Shown in pieces: positions 15,769 through 23,728 of a stretch of 64,000 bases of DNA. The notes under the pieces were generated by a model. The model was not told where the DNA came from. It saw only the letters and a list, made by a program, of their open reading frames with translations, and ran no database searches. The DNA is from Fulvimarina manganoxydans. GTDB lineage: Bacteria > Pseudomonadota > Alphaproteobacteria > Rhizobiales > Rhizobiaceae. Position 1 is the stretch's first letter. The number at the start of each line of letters is the position of its first letter. Where the stretch lies: contig NZ_FWXR01000001.1 of NCBI RefSeq assembly GCF_900176465.1, forward strand, positions 1 to 64,000, in the 5' to 3' direction. Position numbers and translations under genes: made by a program.

Positions 15769-16322
15769 GCGGACCTCCTCGGGGCCGTCGGTGCGCATGT
15801 CAGAGAGACGCGGCCGCGCAGACGCTCTTCGAATTCCGGGCGTCCGAAGATGTCGGCGATCGCGACGTTGACGAGCGCGAGGCAGAGGCTTTCGCTCGGG
15901 ATCTCGATGACCTTCTCGACGCGGCCTGCGACGACGCTGACGAACGTCCAGACTTCCGTGACGCCTTCGAACGTAGTCCTCGTCAGGCCGCGGATCGTGT
16001 CACGGAGCACGGGCGCGGTCGGCGCGTCGCGGTCCGTCCCCGCATCCTTGGCAATCCGGTCGCGAAGGCGGGCGATCTCGTCCTGCGCGGCGTCGGCGGC
16101 CGCTCTTTCGTCGGCGAGGATCATCAGCGTCTCGCGATGCGCGGATTCTGCGCCTCGACGGCGGGCTTCGGAGACCACGAGGCCGGCGCGAGCGTCGGCG
16201 AGGTCGGCTTCCGTCTCGACGAGGGAGACGCGGAGCGCGGCGGCGGCTGCCTGCTGGTAGACCGCGTAGCCACAGCACGCGAGAGCAGCGGCCGCGAGGG
16301 CGGCGATGACGTACTTGCTCAC
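15765..16322 (-). CDS. Rz-like inner-membrane spanin (i-spanin) candidate
   Basis: A 185-residue protein starting at a GTG that overlaps the previous TGA. An N-terminal signal anchor (YVIAALAAAALACCGYAVY) is followed by a long charged helix (residues about 30-100: LVETEADLADARAGLVVSE and onwards), the architecture of Rz-type i-spanins. The C-terminal part is a small beta region. It would work with the lipoprotein at 14967-15242 after the endolysin has cut peptidoglycan. Confidence 0.6.
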   Translation of the reverse strand: MSKYVIAALAAAALACCGYAVYQQAAAAALRVSLVETEADLADARAGLVVSEARRRGAESAHRETLMILADERAAADAAQDEIARLRDRIAKDAGTDRDAPTAPVLRDTIRGLTRTTFEGVTEVWTFVSVVAGRVEKVIEIPSESLCLALVNVAIADIFGRPEFEERLRGRVSLTCAPTAPRRSA

Positions 16323-16417
16323 CAGTCGATCCCTTTCGAGGGGGCGCATTTGCGCATGAAGAGGAACCCGGCGACGGCCGGGGCGAGGACGACGAACGCG
16401 ACGAACTCAGGCAGCAT
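16319..16417 (-). CDS. 32-residue membrane protein
   Basis: MLPEFVAFVVLAPAVAGFLF is a single membrane helix followed by a short basic tail (MRKCAPSKGIDW). It is linked to its neighbours: the stop overlaps the GTG of the spanin-like gene (GTGA) and the start lies inside the end of the upstream gene. The size is suitable for a pinholin-like or lysis-control peptide, but nothing more can be shown. Confidence 0.55.
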   Translation of the reverse strand: MLPEFVAFVVLAPAVAGFLFMRKCAPSKGIDW

Positions 16418-16619
16418 CGTCGGTCTCCCCATTCGCGATCGCGCGGTAGAAGCGGTGCGCCGGGATCCGGGTCGCTGCGGCGTCGGCGATCTCATCGAGG
16501 TCGTTCCAGGTGATCAGCGCGTCGTGGTCGACGATGCGGATACCGGATCGACTGTCGATAACGGACAGGTCGCCGTTGCCGAATGAGAGGTCCTCATCGT
16601 CTTCGAGACGGCGCGTCAC
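16407..16619 (-). CDS. Hypothetical small phage protein
   Basis: A 70-residue acidic protein read from the GTG at 16619, which overlaps the endolysin stop (GTGA). It includes RRLEDDEDLSFGNGDLSVI and DLDEIADAAATRIPAHRFY. Longer upstream starts lie within the lysin gene and are less likely. Function unknown. Confidence 0.5.
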   Translation of the reverse strand: MTRRLEDDEDLSFGNGDLSVIDSRSGIRIVDHDALITWNDLDEIADAAATRIPAHRFYRAIANGETDDAA

Positions 16620-17674
16620 GCGGACACCCCCTCGAACGTCCGGTTCGAGCGGATCCACTGCCAGGCGGCGTACCCCGCGGCCGCGACCCCGATCAGCCCG
16701 GCGACGGCGACTAGTCCGGATGCCGCGGTTTCGAAAACCGACGAATAGCCGGCCAAGGCGCCGATCTGGCCGGCGGCCGCCTCGATCGAGTCCTTCAGGC
16801 CGCCGATCGTCGCCGCCCCGCCGATCGCGCCGGCGACGGGCTCGACGTGCGGGATGTCCGTGAGCGATGCCTTGCCGACGTTTTCCTCCGGCGAAACCTT
16901 CAGCGCGGACAGCGACCGCAAGGTTTCTGGCCCGGCGACGCCGTCGACCGATAGGTTTCGGGACCGCTGGAACGCTCGGACGGCGGACCGGGTCGTCGGG
17001 CCGAAATCCCCGTCGACCCGGACGGCGTAACCGGCGCGGGCGAGCAATCCCTGAAGCTCGCGGACGCGGGCGCCCTTCGCTCCCATCCGGAGCATGCCGT
17101 CGGCGGACGCGACCTGGCCGCCGTAGCGCCGGGCGGCGGCCGCCATCTTCTCGTCGTAGCGGTTCGCGCGATAGCCGGGGCCGTTGTAGCCGCGGGCGAA
17201 CGGCGACCACGCGCCGGTCGAGAGTTCATCGAGGAGGCCGAAGACGCGAACGTACCGCATCATGAGACGCGCCTGACCCTCGAGACCCGAGAGCGCTTCG
17301 CGGCGAAGAGCGTCCGCGGACGCAAAGCCGAGGCGCTGCCAATGGGCACCCATGACCTGCCCGACGCCCCACGACGTGCTTTCGATCGCGGCGTCGCGGT
17401 CGATCGCGATCGCGCGGTCGAGCATCTTGTAGCGGGCGGACATCGAGCGCGGGTTTTTCACCCGACCGGCCTTCGGATGTGCGAGGCCGACGGCCACGGC
17501 GCGATCGCGAGCGGCACCGGAGAGAAGCCGGTAGAGATAATGGCCTTCGAAGCGGATCGAACATGGGTCGTAGACGCCGGCGGATTCAACTTCGATGATC
17601 GCGGCGACATGGGCGGCCGGGACGCCGTATTCCTGGGCGAGTGCGGACGCGACTTCGTAGACACGGAAGTTCAT
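16616..17674 (-). CDS. Endolysin: N-acetylmuramidase with peptidoglycan-binding domain and C-terminal membrane helix
   Basis: A 352-residue protein. Residues about 10-190 match the N-acetylmuramidase (DUF3380) family: AAIIEVESAGVYD with the catalytic glutamate, FEGHYLYR, STSWGVGQVMGAHWQRLGF, and FARGYNGPGYRANRYDEKM. Residues 200-260 form a PG_binding_1 domain (GARVRELQGLLARAGY, VDGDFGPTTRSAVRAFQRS). Near the C-terminus is a hydrophobic helix (GLVAVAGLIGVAAAGYAAW), so the enzyme is probably held in the inner membrane. It cleaves the glycan backbone at lysis. ATGA overlap with the upstream gene. Confidence 0.88.
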   Translation of the reverse strand: MNFRVYEVASALAQEYGVPAAHVAAIIEVESAGVYDPCSIRFEGHYLYRLLSGAARDRAVAVGLAHPKAGRVKNPRSMSARYKMLDRAIAIDRDAAIESTSWGVGQVMGAHWQRLGFASADALRREALSGLEGQARLMMRYVRVFGLLDELSTGAWSPFARGYNGPGYRANRYDEKMAAAARRYGGQVASADGMLRMGAKGARVRELQGLLARAGYAVRVDGDFGPTTRSAVRAFQRSRNLSVDGVAGPETLRSLSALKVSPEENVGKASLTDIPHVEPVAGAIGGAATIGGLKDSIEAAAGQIGALAGYSSVFETAASGLVAVAGLIGVAAAGYAAWQWIRSNRTFEGVSA

Positions 17675-17943
17675 GCCGCGACCCGCCGATCCGGAAGCGG
17701 CGGCCGCCCCACGCTGAGCACGACGGGCACGCCCAGAGTCTGCGAGACGCGCATTGCCGCCTCGACGCCGAGCGCTCGCGTATCGCCGTCGACGAACGCC
17801 CTCAAGTCATGCGTCCGCTGCCGCGTCCACCGCAGCCGCCTCGCGACGTCGGCATACGTCATCCCTCGACGGCGAATCTCGTCCCCAAGAGCCACCGACA
17901 AAGTCTCCAGAAGCGTCTCGACGGACGCCGGTCGTGCACGCAT
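17671..17943 (-). CDS. XRE-type helix-turn-helix regulator
   Basis: A 90-residue protein from the ATG at 17943 (other in-frame starts reach 18108). TLSVALGDEIRRRGMTYADV followed by ARRLRWTRQRTHDLRAF is a helix-turn-helix of the Cro/C1 (XRE) type. It heads the lysis block and overlaps the endolysin start by 4 bp, so it may control late lysis timing. The true start is uncertain because no upstream ATG has a clear ribosome-binding site. Confidence 0.65.
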   Translation of the reverse strand: MRARPASVETLLETLSVALGDEIRRRGMTYADVARRLRWTRQRTHDLRAFVDGDTRALGVEAAMRVSQTLGVPVVLSVGRPPLPDRRVAA

Positions 17944-18146
17944 TCCCCAATTCACCCCTTCGCCGCCGGTCCCCACCGGCGCCGGACGAACCCGAGCGAA
18001 TCGGAATTTCGTCCTATCGATCATGAGGATGCAGGTCCGCGAGCAAGGCGCAACCGGTTTATGTGCAATTCGATAGATTTTCTTCGTTAATACATGCCAA
18101 CCGCCCATCGGATGGGGCGTCCGGCGTATTGGAACACGCCGTTGTT

Positions 18147-18178
18147 GATGTTGACAGCACTCAGAAGCGATGTTGACA
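18147..18178 (+). promoter_or_regulatory. Tandem GATGTTGACA promoter/operator repeats
   Basis: GATGTTGACA occurs at 18147-18156 and 18169-18178, 22 bp (two helical turns) apart, upstream of the primase/helicase gene. Each contains a perfect TTGACA. The same block occurs at 46142 and 47283, both before plus-strand early genes. Confidence 0.5.
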
Positions 18179-18298
18179 AGCGTTTTTCTTGAAGACGGCT
18201 ATTGCGGCAAGCCGAATCGCGGAGCATCTTGACGATAACGACGACCGGCAAACGGTCGCGCCGAATACAAGCTTCAGTTGTGTACCCCGCGGATCGAG

Positions 18299-21200
18299 AT
18301 GTACGACGAACACGACCCCCGATATCTTCTAGGCGACCTCGTTGACCTCGACCCGATGGCCGAGCAGCCCCGTGCACCGCGCAAGCCGAGGTACCGGAGC
18401 GAGAGAGAGATTGCCGAAGAGGCCGCCACCGAGGAGGCCGCTCGCGCATATGCTCGCGATGCTCTCTCGATTCTCAAAGCGGCCGCCGGCGACGATTTTC
18501 CGGCCGACATCGAGATCGATCCGACGCCCGCAGACCAGGCGACTCCGAAGGAAAGCGCCGCCTCGGCGCCGAAGCCCACGCTGCCCGTCCGCCGCCCGGT
18601 CGATCTCGACGACGATGATGACGATTATGACGACGACGACTTCGGCGCTTTCGGCGCCGTCGCCGCGCTCGACGGCGAGGAGATCGTCTCGACGCGCTTC
18701 GGCGAAGTCATCTTCGGCTATCTCGGGCCGTTGATCGCGAAGAAGGGTTGGGCGGTCATCCCTCAGGAGCAGGATGGCAGGCGCCCGGCGAAAGTCGACG
18801 GCGAACGCCTGTCGTGGAAGAAGTTCCAGAACGAGGCTCCCGACGTCAAAACGGTCCGTCGCTGGGCGCGCCAGGCGATCGGCATGAACGCCGCGGTCGT
18901 TCTCGGTCGCGCGAGCGCGTGCACCTTCGTCGTCGATATCGACGTCACGGACGAGATGCTTTCGTGGTCGATCCAGAGTGCGGCCGACGAGCATCTCGGC
19001 AGAACGGAGTTCGTACGCGTCGGCAACTATCCTAAAGCCGCGATCTTCTACCGCGTCGCGTCTCCTGACCTCATTCCGCCGAATCGTTCGTTCCGTCTTC
19101 TCGAAGATGACGGCGAGACGCTTTCGGAGCATCAGATCGAGATACTCGGGCAGGGGCGCGTTCAGACCGTCAACGGCCGGCATCACAAGACCGAAGACCG
19201 CTTCTCATGGATGCGCGGCGCTTCGCCGTCGACGCACGGTCCCGAATCGGCGCCTCTCGTCACACCCGAGCAGATCGAGGCGTTCCTCGCGGCCGTCCAG
19301 GAGATCAGGCGGGTCAAAGGTCCGGCGTCCATGAAGCTCGATCCCGGCGTCGAGATCGAGTGGACCGCCGCGGCGGGCGACGTCGCGGTGCCGCGCATGC
19401 GGTCGCTGTCCGATGAATGGACGACCGACGCGGACGGGATCGTGGTCGACGGGCGCGAGAAATACCTGTTCGCGCTGGCACAGAGGACGTGCCTCGCGAA
19501 CGCGCTGCTCTGCCGGACCCCGGAAGGGCGGCAGGCGCTGGTTGTGGCGGTGACGGCCGAAGCGGTTGCGAGGATCAAGACCGATCACAAGCGGCATTCC
19601 GGGTGGGTGCGGACCGAGGCGCGCAGGAAGACCTTGGCGGCCGCCGAGTTCGTCACGAACAACGGCATCATGCCGCGTCCGGTCGTTCCGGGACGCATGA
19701 TCGAAAGGGCGCGGTCCGGGCCGAAGGGAATGACGTGGGCGGCGGAGAAGCGCGAGGTCGTCGAGCCGACGAAGGACGAGCGGAACGAGAAGCGCACGGA
19801 GGCGAGCGAGATCGTGTCGTCGACGATCCTCGACTTCCTGCTCGCATCGGCGGCATGGAACGCACTTCCGGAAGACGAGCGGCTCGACCCGATGAAGCTC
19901 CCGGCGTGGCTACTCAAGGCGAGCGCGTCGCTCGGTAAGACCACGAATCTTCTGAAGACGGCGCGCCGGAACGAGGTGCTGGAAGCGATCGTCTCGCTCA
20001 AGAACGAGCACGGGCGGTATCCGATCCTCATGATCCTTCCGCATCACCGGGTCGCGGCCGAGGTCGCTCAGAAGGCCGAGGACTTGGGCCTCGACGTCAT
20101 CCACCACTATGGGCGCGCTCACGAACTCGGGGGATGCGCGAAGGATTACCGGGAGCGTGCCGAAGTCCTTCAGAGTGCCGGCATCTCCGCCTCGGGCGGG
20201 TGTCATACCGAACTCGTCGACATCCGAGGGGAGAAGCGCGACGTCTGGTGCCGCTTTCACCCAGAGAACCCCGATCGGCCGGCCGACGTACGGTCGTGCG
20301 CGTTCATCGAGCGCCTCGAAAAGCTCGACCGCTTCGACCTCATAGTGACCGTGCACGCGTACGGCACGTCGCCCGTACCCGAGAAGATGAAGAACGTCCG
20401 CGCGGTGGTCGTCGACGAGAGCATCGCCGGCAACCTCCTCGTCGAGCGGACGTTCGACCGAAAGGTCCTGCTCCGCGATCGCGCGACGCCGAGGCTGACG
20501 AAAGCCGAGAGGAAGGCGCTCTGCGGAGACGAGAACGCCGGCGAGAACGCGACGCTGAAGATCACGGCGGGCTGGCGCGACCAGCGCCGGCGGCTGGTGA
20601 AATCGGTCATCGAGGCTTGGGACGCACGCCGGGACGCGGCGGAGACGATCGCGTCCTCCCCGGAGCGTCTCGCCGATCTCGAGATCGCGCTCCGGATCTG
20701 CTCCCGCGCCCGGCAGTCGCCGGCGAAGGTCACGCCGCAGACGTCGCTTCGCGAAGCCATCGAGATGGCGGCCGCCGAGACCGGCGATATCGCGGAGTCG
20801 CTGGCAGAGGAACACCGGATGTGGAAGCTCCTCGACGAGCGCGTCCGGGAGATCCTGCAGCACCGCGGCGGAAACGAGATCGAGGACCTTCGATCCGACA
20901 ACCGAGTCTGGCCGCTCGCGGACGGGAAGGTCCAGATTTCTTGGATCCGCGACTTCCGCTTCGCGGACAAGCCGGTCCTCTTCCTCGACGCGTCGGGCGA
21001 CGAGGAGACGATGCGCGTCATACTCGGGGAGGATCGGACGTTGATCTGCAAGGACGCGTCGGTCCAGGCCGACTTCAGGACGACGCTGGTTCCGTCCCTC
21101 CGTCCGCTCGACGAGAACGGGCGATCGGCGAGAACGTGCACGTTCACCAAGTCCCGATACGTCGTGAAGGACAAGGATTCAGAATCCGTCCGCAAGGACA

Positions 21201-22192
21201 AGGCCGCGCTCCTCGCCGACACCCGCCGCGAGATCGTCGGGAAGGCGGCCGCATTCGGCGAAGGGCGGATCCTCGTCGTGACGCCGAAAGCGGTTCGCGA
21301 ACTTCTGATCGACGGTTGGGCGGCCCCAGCGAACGTGGATTTCCTGCATTTCGGCGCGTTAAGAGGCGAGGACTGGGCCAAGCGCCACGCAGCGTGCCTG
21401 ATCTTCGGCGTCCAGTATCCCAACCCCGTGTCGATCGACGGTCAGGTAGCGGCACTGGCGCATGCCGCGAGGTGCGATGAGGACCGCATAGATCCGAACG
21501 GCACCGGCACGATCGATGGCGAGCCGATCCCGTATCTGACGGAGAGCCGCCGGATTGCCATGCGGGACGGGAGCGACGTTTATCTCCCGACGATGACATA
21601 TTCCGGAACGATCGGAAGACGTCTTCTCGGAGCGATCGCGGACGAGGAACTGACCCAGGCTGCGGCTCGCCTGCGCCCGATCTGGCGCGACGACCGCCCC
21701 TCCCTCTACATCTACGGCGACCGCGTCCCGGAAGGCATCGTTGTCGATGAGATCTCGTCGCTACAAGAGGAACTGGAGAAGGGCGCGGCCGCCACGCTCG
21801 AGGTCGCGATCGCCAAGGGCGGCTTGATAGCCGAGGACACCGTCGGCGAGAAGGATTTCTCGGCGTTCGTCCGAAGGATTTCCGGCAATGGGATCGTCAG
21901 CGCCGCCTTCTTCCGCCTCGCGGCTTCCGACGGCACGCAGGCATTCGTGCCTGGCTGGATGTCGGACGAGGAAGTCGAGGCCATCGCACGCGCGAGGTCC
22001 TCGACGATCGAGCACACCCCGAGGCGCCGGCCGGCCGACAAACCGCCCAAACCTCCGAAGCCACGCGAGCGGTCGAAGATGCTGGACGCGTTCCTCGGCT
22101 CGCGAGGATCCGGAGGCGACCCACCGGACGACTTCGACGACGACGAGGACTTCAACATTCACCCGCCGGAACTCGACGAGATCCCGTTCTGA
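18299..22192 (+). CDS. Primase-polymerase / helicase replication protein
   Basis: A 1297-residue protein. I choose the ATG at 18299 rather than a TTG at 18278. After a charged leader with an Asp-rich run, residues about 140-320 resemble a bifunctional primase-polymerase (AEP) domain: VVLGRASACTFVVDIDV, with metal-binding D213 and D215, and later HQIEILGQGRVQTVNGRHH. The middle contains a P-loop-like ASLGKTT around residue 546 and VVVDES at about 705 (Walker B), consistent with an SF1/SF2-type helicase. The C-terminus is Pro- and Asp-rich. It probably starts and unwinds phage DNA replication. The fusion is large, and the helicase half is divergent. Confidence 0.7.
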   Translation: MYDEHDPRYLLGDLVDLDPMAEQPRAPRKPRYRSEREIAEEAATEEAARAYARDALSILKAAAGDDFPADIEIDPTPADQATPKESAASAPKPTLPVRRPVDLDDDDDDYDDDDFGAFGAVAALDGEEIVSTRFGEVIFGYLGPLIAKKGWAVIPQEQDGRRPAKVDGERLSWKKFQNEAPDVKTVRRWARQAIGMNAAVVLGRASACTFVVDIDVTDEMLSWSIQSAADEHLGRTEFVRVGNYPKAAIFYRVASPDLIPPNRSFRLLEDDGETLSEHQIEILGQGRVQTVNGRHHKTEDRFSWMRGASPSTHGPESAPLVTPEQIEAFLAAVQEIRRVKGPASMKLDPGVEIEWTAAAGDVAVPRMRSLSDEWTTDADGIVVDGREKYLFALAQRTCLANALLCRTPEGRQALVVAVTAEAVARIKTDHKRHSGWVRTEARRKTLAAAEFVTNNGIMPRPVVPGRMIERARSGPKGMTWAAEKREVVEPTKDERNEKRTEASEIVSSTILDFLLASAAWNALPEDERLDPMKLPAWLLKASASLGKTTNLLKTARRNEVLEAIVSLKNEHGRYPILMILPHHRVAAEVAQKAEDLGLDVIHHYGRAHELGGCAKDYRERAEVLQSAGISASGGCHTELVDIRGEKRDVWCRFHPENPDRPADVRSCAFIERLEKLDRFDLIVTVHAYGTSPVPEKMKNVRAVVVDESIAGNLLVERTFDRKVLLRDRATPRLTKAERKALCGDENAGENATLKITAGWRDQRRRLVKSVIEAWDARRDAAETIASSPERLADLEIALRICSRARQSPAKVTPQTSLREAIEMAAAETGDIAESLAEEHRMWKLLDERVREILQHRGGNEIEDLRSDNRVWPLADGKVQISWIRDFRFADKPVLFLDASGDEETMRVILGEDRTLICKDASVQADFRTTLVPSLRPLDENGRSARTCTFTKSRYVVKDKDSESVRKDKAALLADTRREIVGKAAAFGEGRILVVTPKAVRELLIDGWAAPANVDFLHFGALRGEDWAKRHAACLIFGVQYPNPVSIDGQVAALAHAARCDEDRIDPNGTGTIDGEPIPYLTESRRIAMRDGSDVYLPTMTYSGTIGRRLLGAIADEELTQAAARLRPIWRDDRPSLYIYGDRVPEGIVVDEISSLQEELEKGAAATLEVAIAKGGLIAEDTVGEKDFSAFVRRISGNGIVSAAFFRLAASDGTQAFVPGWMSDEEVEAIARARSSTIEHTPRRRPADKPPKPPKPRERSKMLDAFLGSRGSGGDPPDDFDDDEDFNIHPPELDEIPF

Positions 22193-22193
22193 A

Positions 22194-22225
22194 GTCAGGA
22201 GGCGGCGTATACGCCGTCTCCTGAC
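22194..22225. terminator. Bidirectional terminator between replication and late operons
   Basis: A nearly perfect hairpin with 14-15 bp arms (GTCAGGAG and CTCCTGAC outside, CGGCGTATACGCCG inside) starts 2 bp after the primase stop. It ends 7 bp before the stop of the convergent fibre gene, and would serve both transcripts. Confidence 0.75.
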
Positions 22226-22231
22226 CCCGGA

Positions 22232-23278
22232 TCACGCGTTCTCGAGCGCGGCGATCCGGGTTTCGAGAGCGCGGATGTACGTGCGCAGGTCGACCACCGA
22301 GCCGTCGGCCTTCGAATGGAAAAGCAGGTGACTGATTCCCTTGGCCTGGGCGGCGTTGATGCCGACGCCCTGGTAGGGAAATCCGAAGGGCGTCCACACG
22401 CCGTTCATGACCGCGTTCCACGACGGGCGAGATGCGGTGTTCGAGGTGTGCGGATAGACGCATACCCAGAGCCCGTCGTTAATGCCGACCTGGTCGCCGC
22501 CGACGATGTCGCCGGCGCGATAGTCGACGCCCGTCGCCCATGCATCCCGGTAGGCCTCGTCCCACCAGTGGCCGGCAGCACCGCCGCCGCCGGACGCCTC
22601 CGGGTGGACGATCTCTTCCCAGCCCAGACTCTTGCGGCCGTAGACCTTTCCGTCGTCCGGAGCGTCAGGAATTCCGCCCGCGCCGCCCTCGGCATCGTCG
22701 CCCGGCTCGCCCTTGGCCGCCGACACCTGCCACCGGCCGGCCGCGAGGTCGTCCGCGAATACGCCGGCGACGTGGTCCGCGGCCGCGACGTAGGACGAGC
22801 CTTCGTGCGAAACGAGATCGAGGACGGAATAGTCCGTGCCGACCGTCCACGCACCGGCCAGCCGCAAGGATTTCCCCGGATCGCCGGGGTCTCCGTCGTT
22901 GCCGTCCTCGCCTCGACCGGCGAGCAAGACGAGCCTGCCCGCCGCGACGTCCGCAGCGAGATCACCGGCGACGTGAGCCGTCTTGACGACATACGACTCG
23001 CCGGCGGCTTGAACGAGATCGCCGGGGACATACGGAAGTCCGGGGGACCACGCTCCCCGGATGGACAGGGGCTTCGTCGGAAGGGTGATCGGCCCGATTT
23101 CCGTGCCGTCGGAATAGACGAACGTGACGTCCCCGCTCTCCGGATCCTGCAGGTATCCGCTGGCGTAGACGCCGCCGGCGGCCGCCTCGATCGCTGCCTT
23201 CAAGTTCGTAAGGTTCGTGTCCATTTCCGCAAAGGTCAGCGGAGCGCCCTTGGCGGTTCGCGTAAGAACTTCAACCAT
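22232..23278 (-). CDS. Tail fibre / receptor-binding protein
   Basis: A 348-residue protein with an AAGGAG ribosome-binding site. It contains two copies of a carbohydrate-binding-module-like unit (RGAWSPGLPYVPGDLVQAAG and RLAGAWTVGTDYSVLDLVSH) of the CBM5/12 type, and a third related segment (YRDAWATGVDYRAGDIV). A collagen-like stretch of Gly-x-x triplets (GEDGNDGDPGDPGKS) and a C-terminal helical end (IRALETRIAALENA) suggest a trimeric fibre. It is the last gene of the late operon, a normal place for host-recognition proteins. Confidence 0.8.
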   Translation of the reverse strand: MVEVLTRTAKGAPLTFAEMDTNLTNLKAAIEAAAGGVYASGYLQDPESGDVTFVYSDGTEIGPITLPTKPLSIRGAWSPGLPYVPGDLVQAAGESYVVKTAHVAGDLAADVAAGRLVLLAGRGEDGNDGDPGDPGKSLRLAGAWTVGTDYSVLDLVSHEGSSYVAAADHVAGVFADDLAAGRWQVSAAKGEPGDDAEGGAGGIPDAPDDGKVYGRKSLGWEEIVHPEASGGGGAAGHWWDEAYRDAWATGVDYRAGDIVGGDQVGINDGLWVCVYPHTSNTASRPSWNAVMNGVWTPFGFPYQGVGINAAQAKGISHLLFHSKADGSVVDLRTYIRALETRIAALENA

Positions 23279-23290
23279 TTACCTACTCCT

Positions 23291-23728
23291 TCAGAACTCG
23301 TCGCTCGCCTCGAAGCCTTCGACCTCGAACACGCGGTCGAGCATGCTTTTCTCTTCCGGCTCGAGCTTCGTCTCGACCGTTCCGGCCAGCAGGCCGCCGG
23401 AGCCCTCGGTCGCTATGCCGGCATAGTCGACGCCGCGCTCGAGGCGGACGATCAGCCCCGTCGTGTCGACGGCGGATCCGATCCAGGCGCCCTCGGCATC
23501 GGTGATCCGGCGCAGGTGCTGTCGGGTCGCGGCAGGCAGTGGCGGCGAGATGTCGTAGCGATTCATCTCCGCCGCCGAGCCCTGCGTCTGCGGCGCATCC
23601 TCGAGCCCTGCGACAAGTGCTTTCACCGTCCGCGGCCGCGCGATCGATTTCGTTCGCCCCCGCACGGCGCGTTCTTCGGCGATACGGGCGACCAGGCGGC
23701 CGAGGCGTTTGCTCGTCGATGCACTCAT
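23291..23728 (-). CDS. Hypothetical virion protein
   Basis: A 145-residue protein starting MSASTSKRLGRLVARIAEER. A basic N-terminal helix is followed by a segment with LPAATRQHLRRITDAEGAWI and beta strands. It overlaps the preceding hub-like gene by 4 bp and precedes the fibre gene, so it is probably a tail-tip or fibre-attachment protein. No family recognised. Confidence 0.65.
   Translation of the reverse strand: MSASTSKRLGRLVARIAEERAVRGRTKSIARPRTVKALVAGLEDAPQTQGSAAEMNRYDISPPLPAATRQHLRRITDAEGAWIGSAVDTTGLIVRLERGVDYAGIATEGSGGLLAGTVETKLEPEEKSMLDRVFEVEGFEASDEF

Noticed and set aside
16407-17210. 267-residue minus-strand frame
   Set aside because: Its first two thirds overlap the endolysin in another frame with Arg-rich composition; only the 70 residues from the GTG at 16619 are credible.
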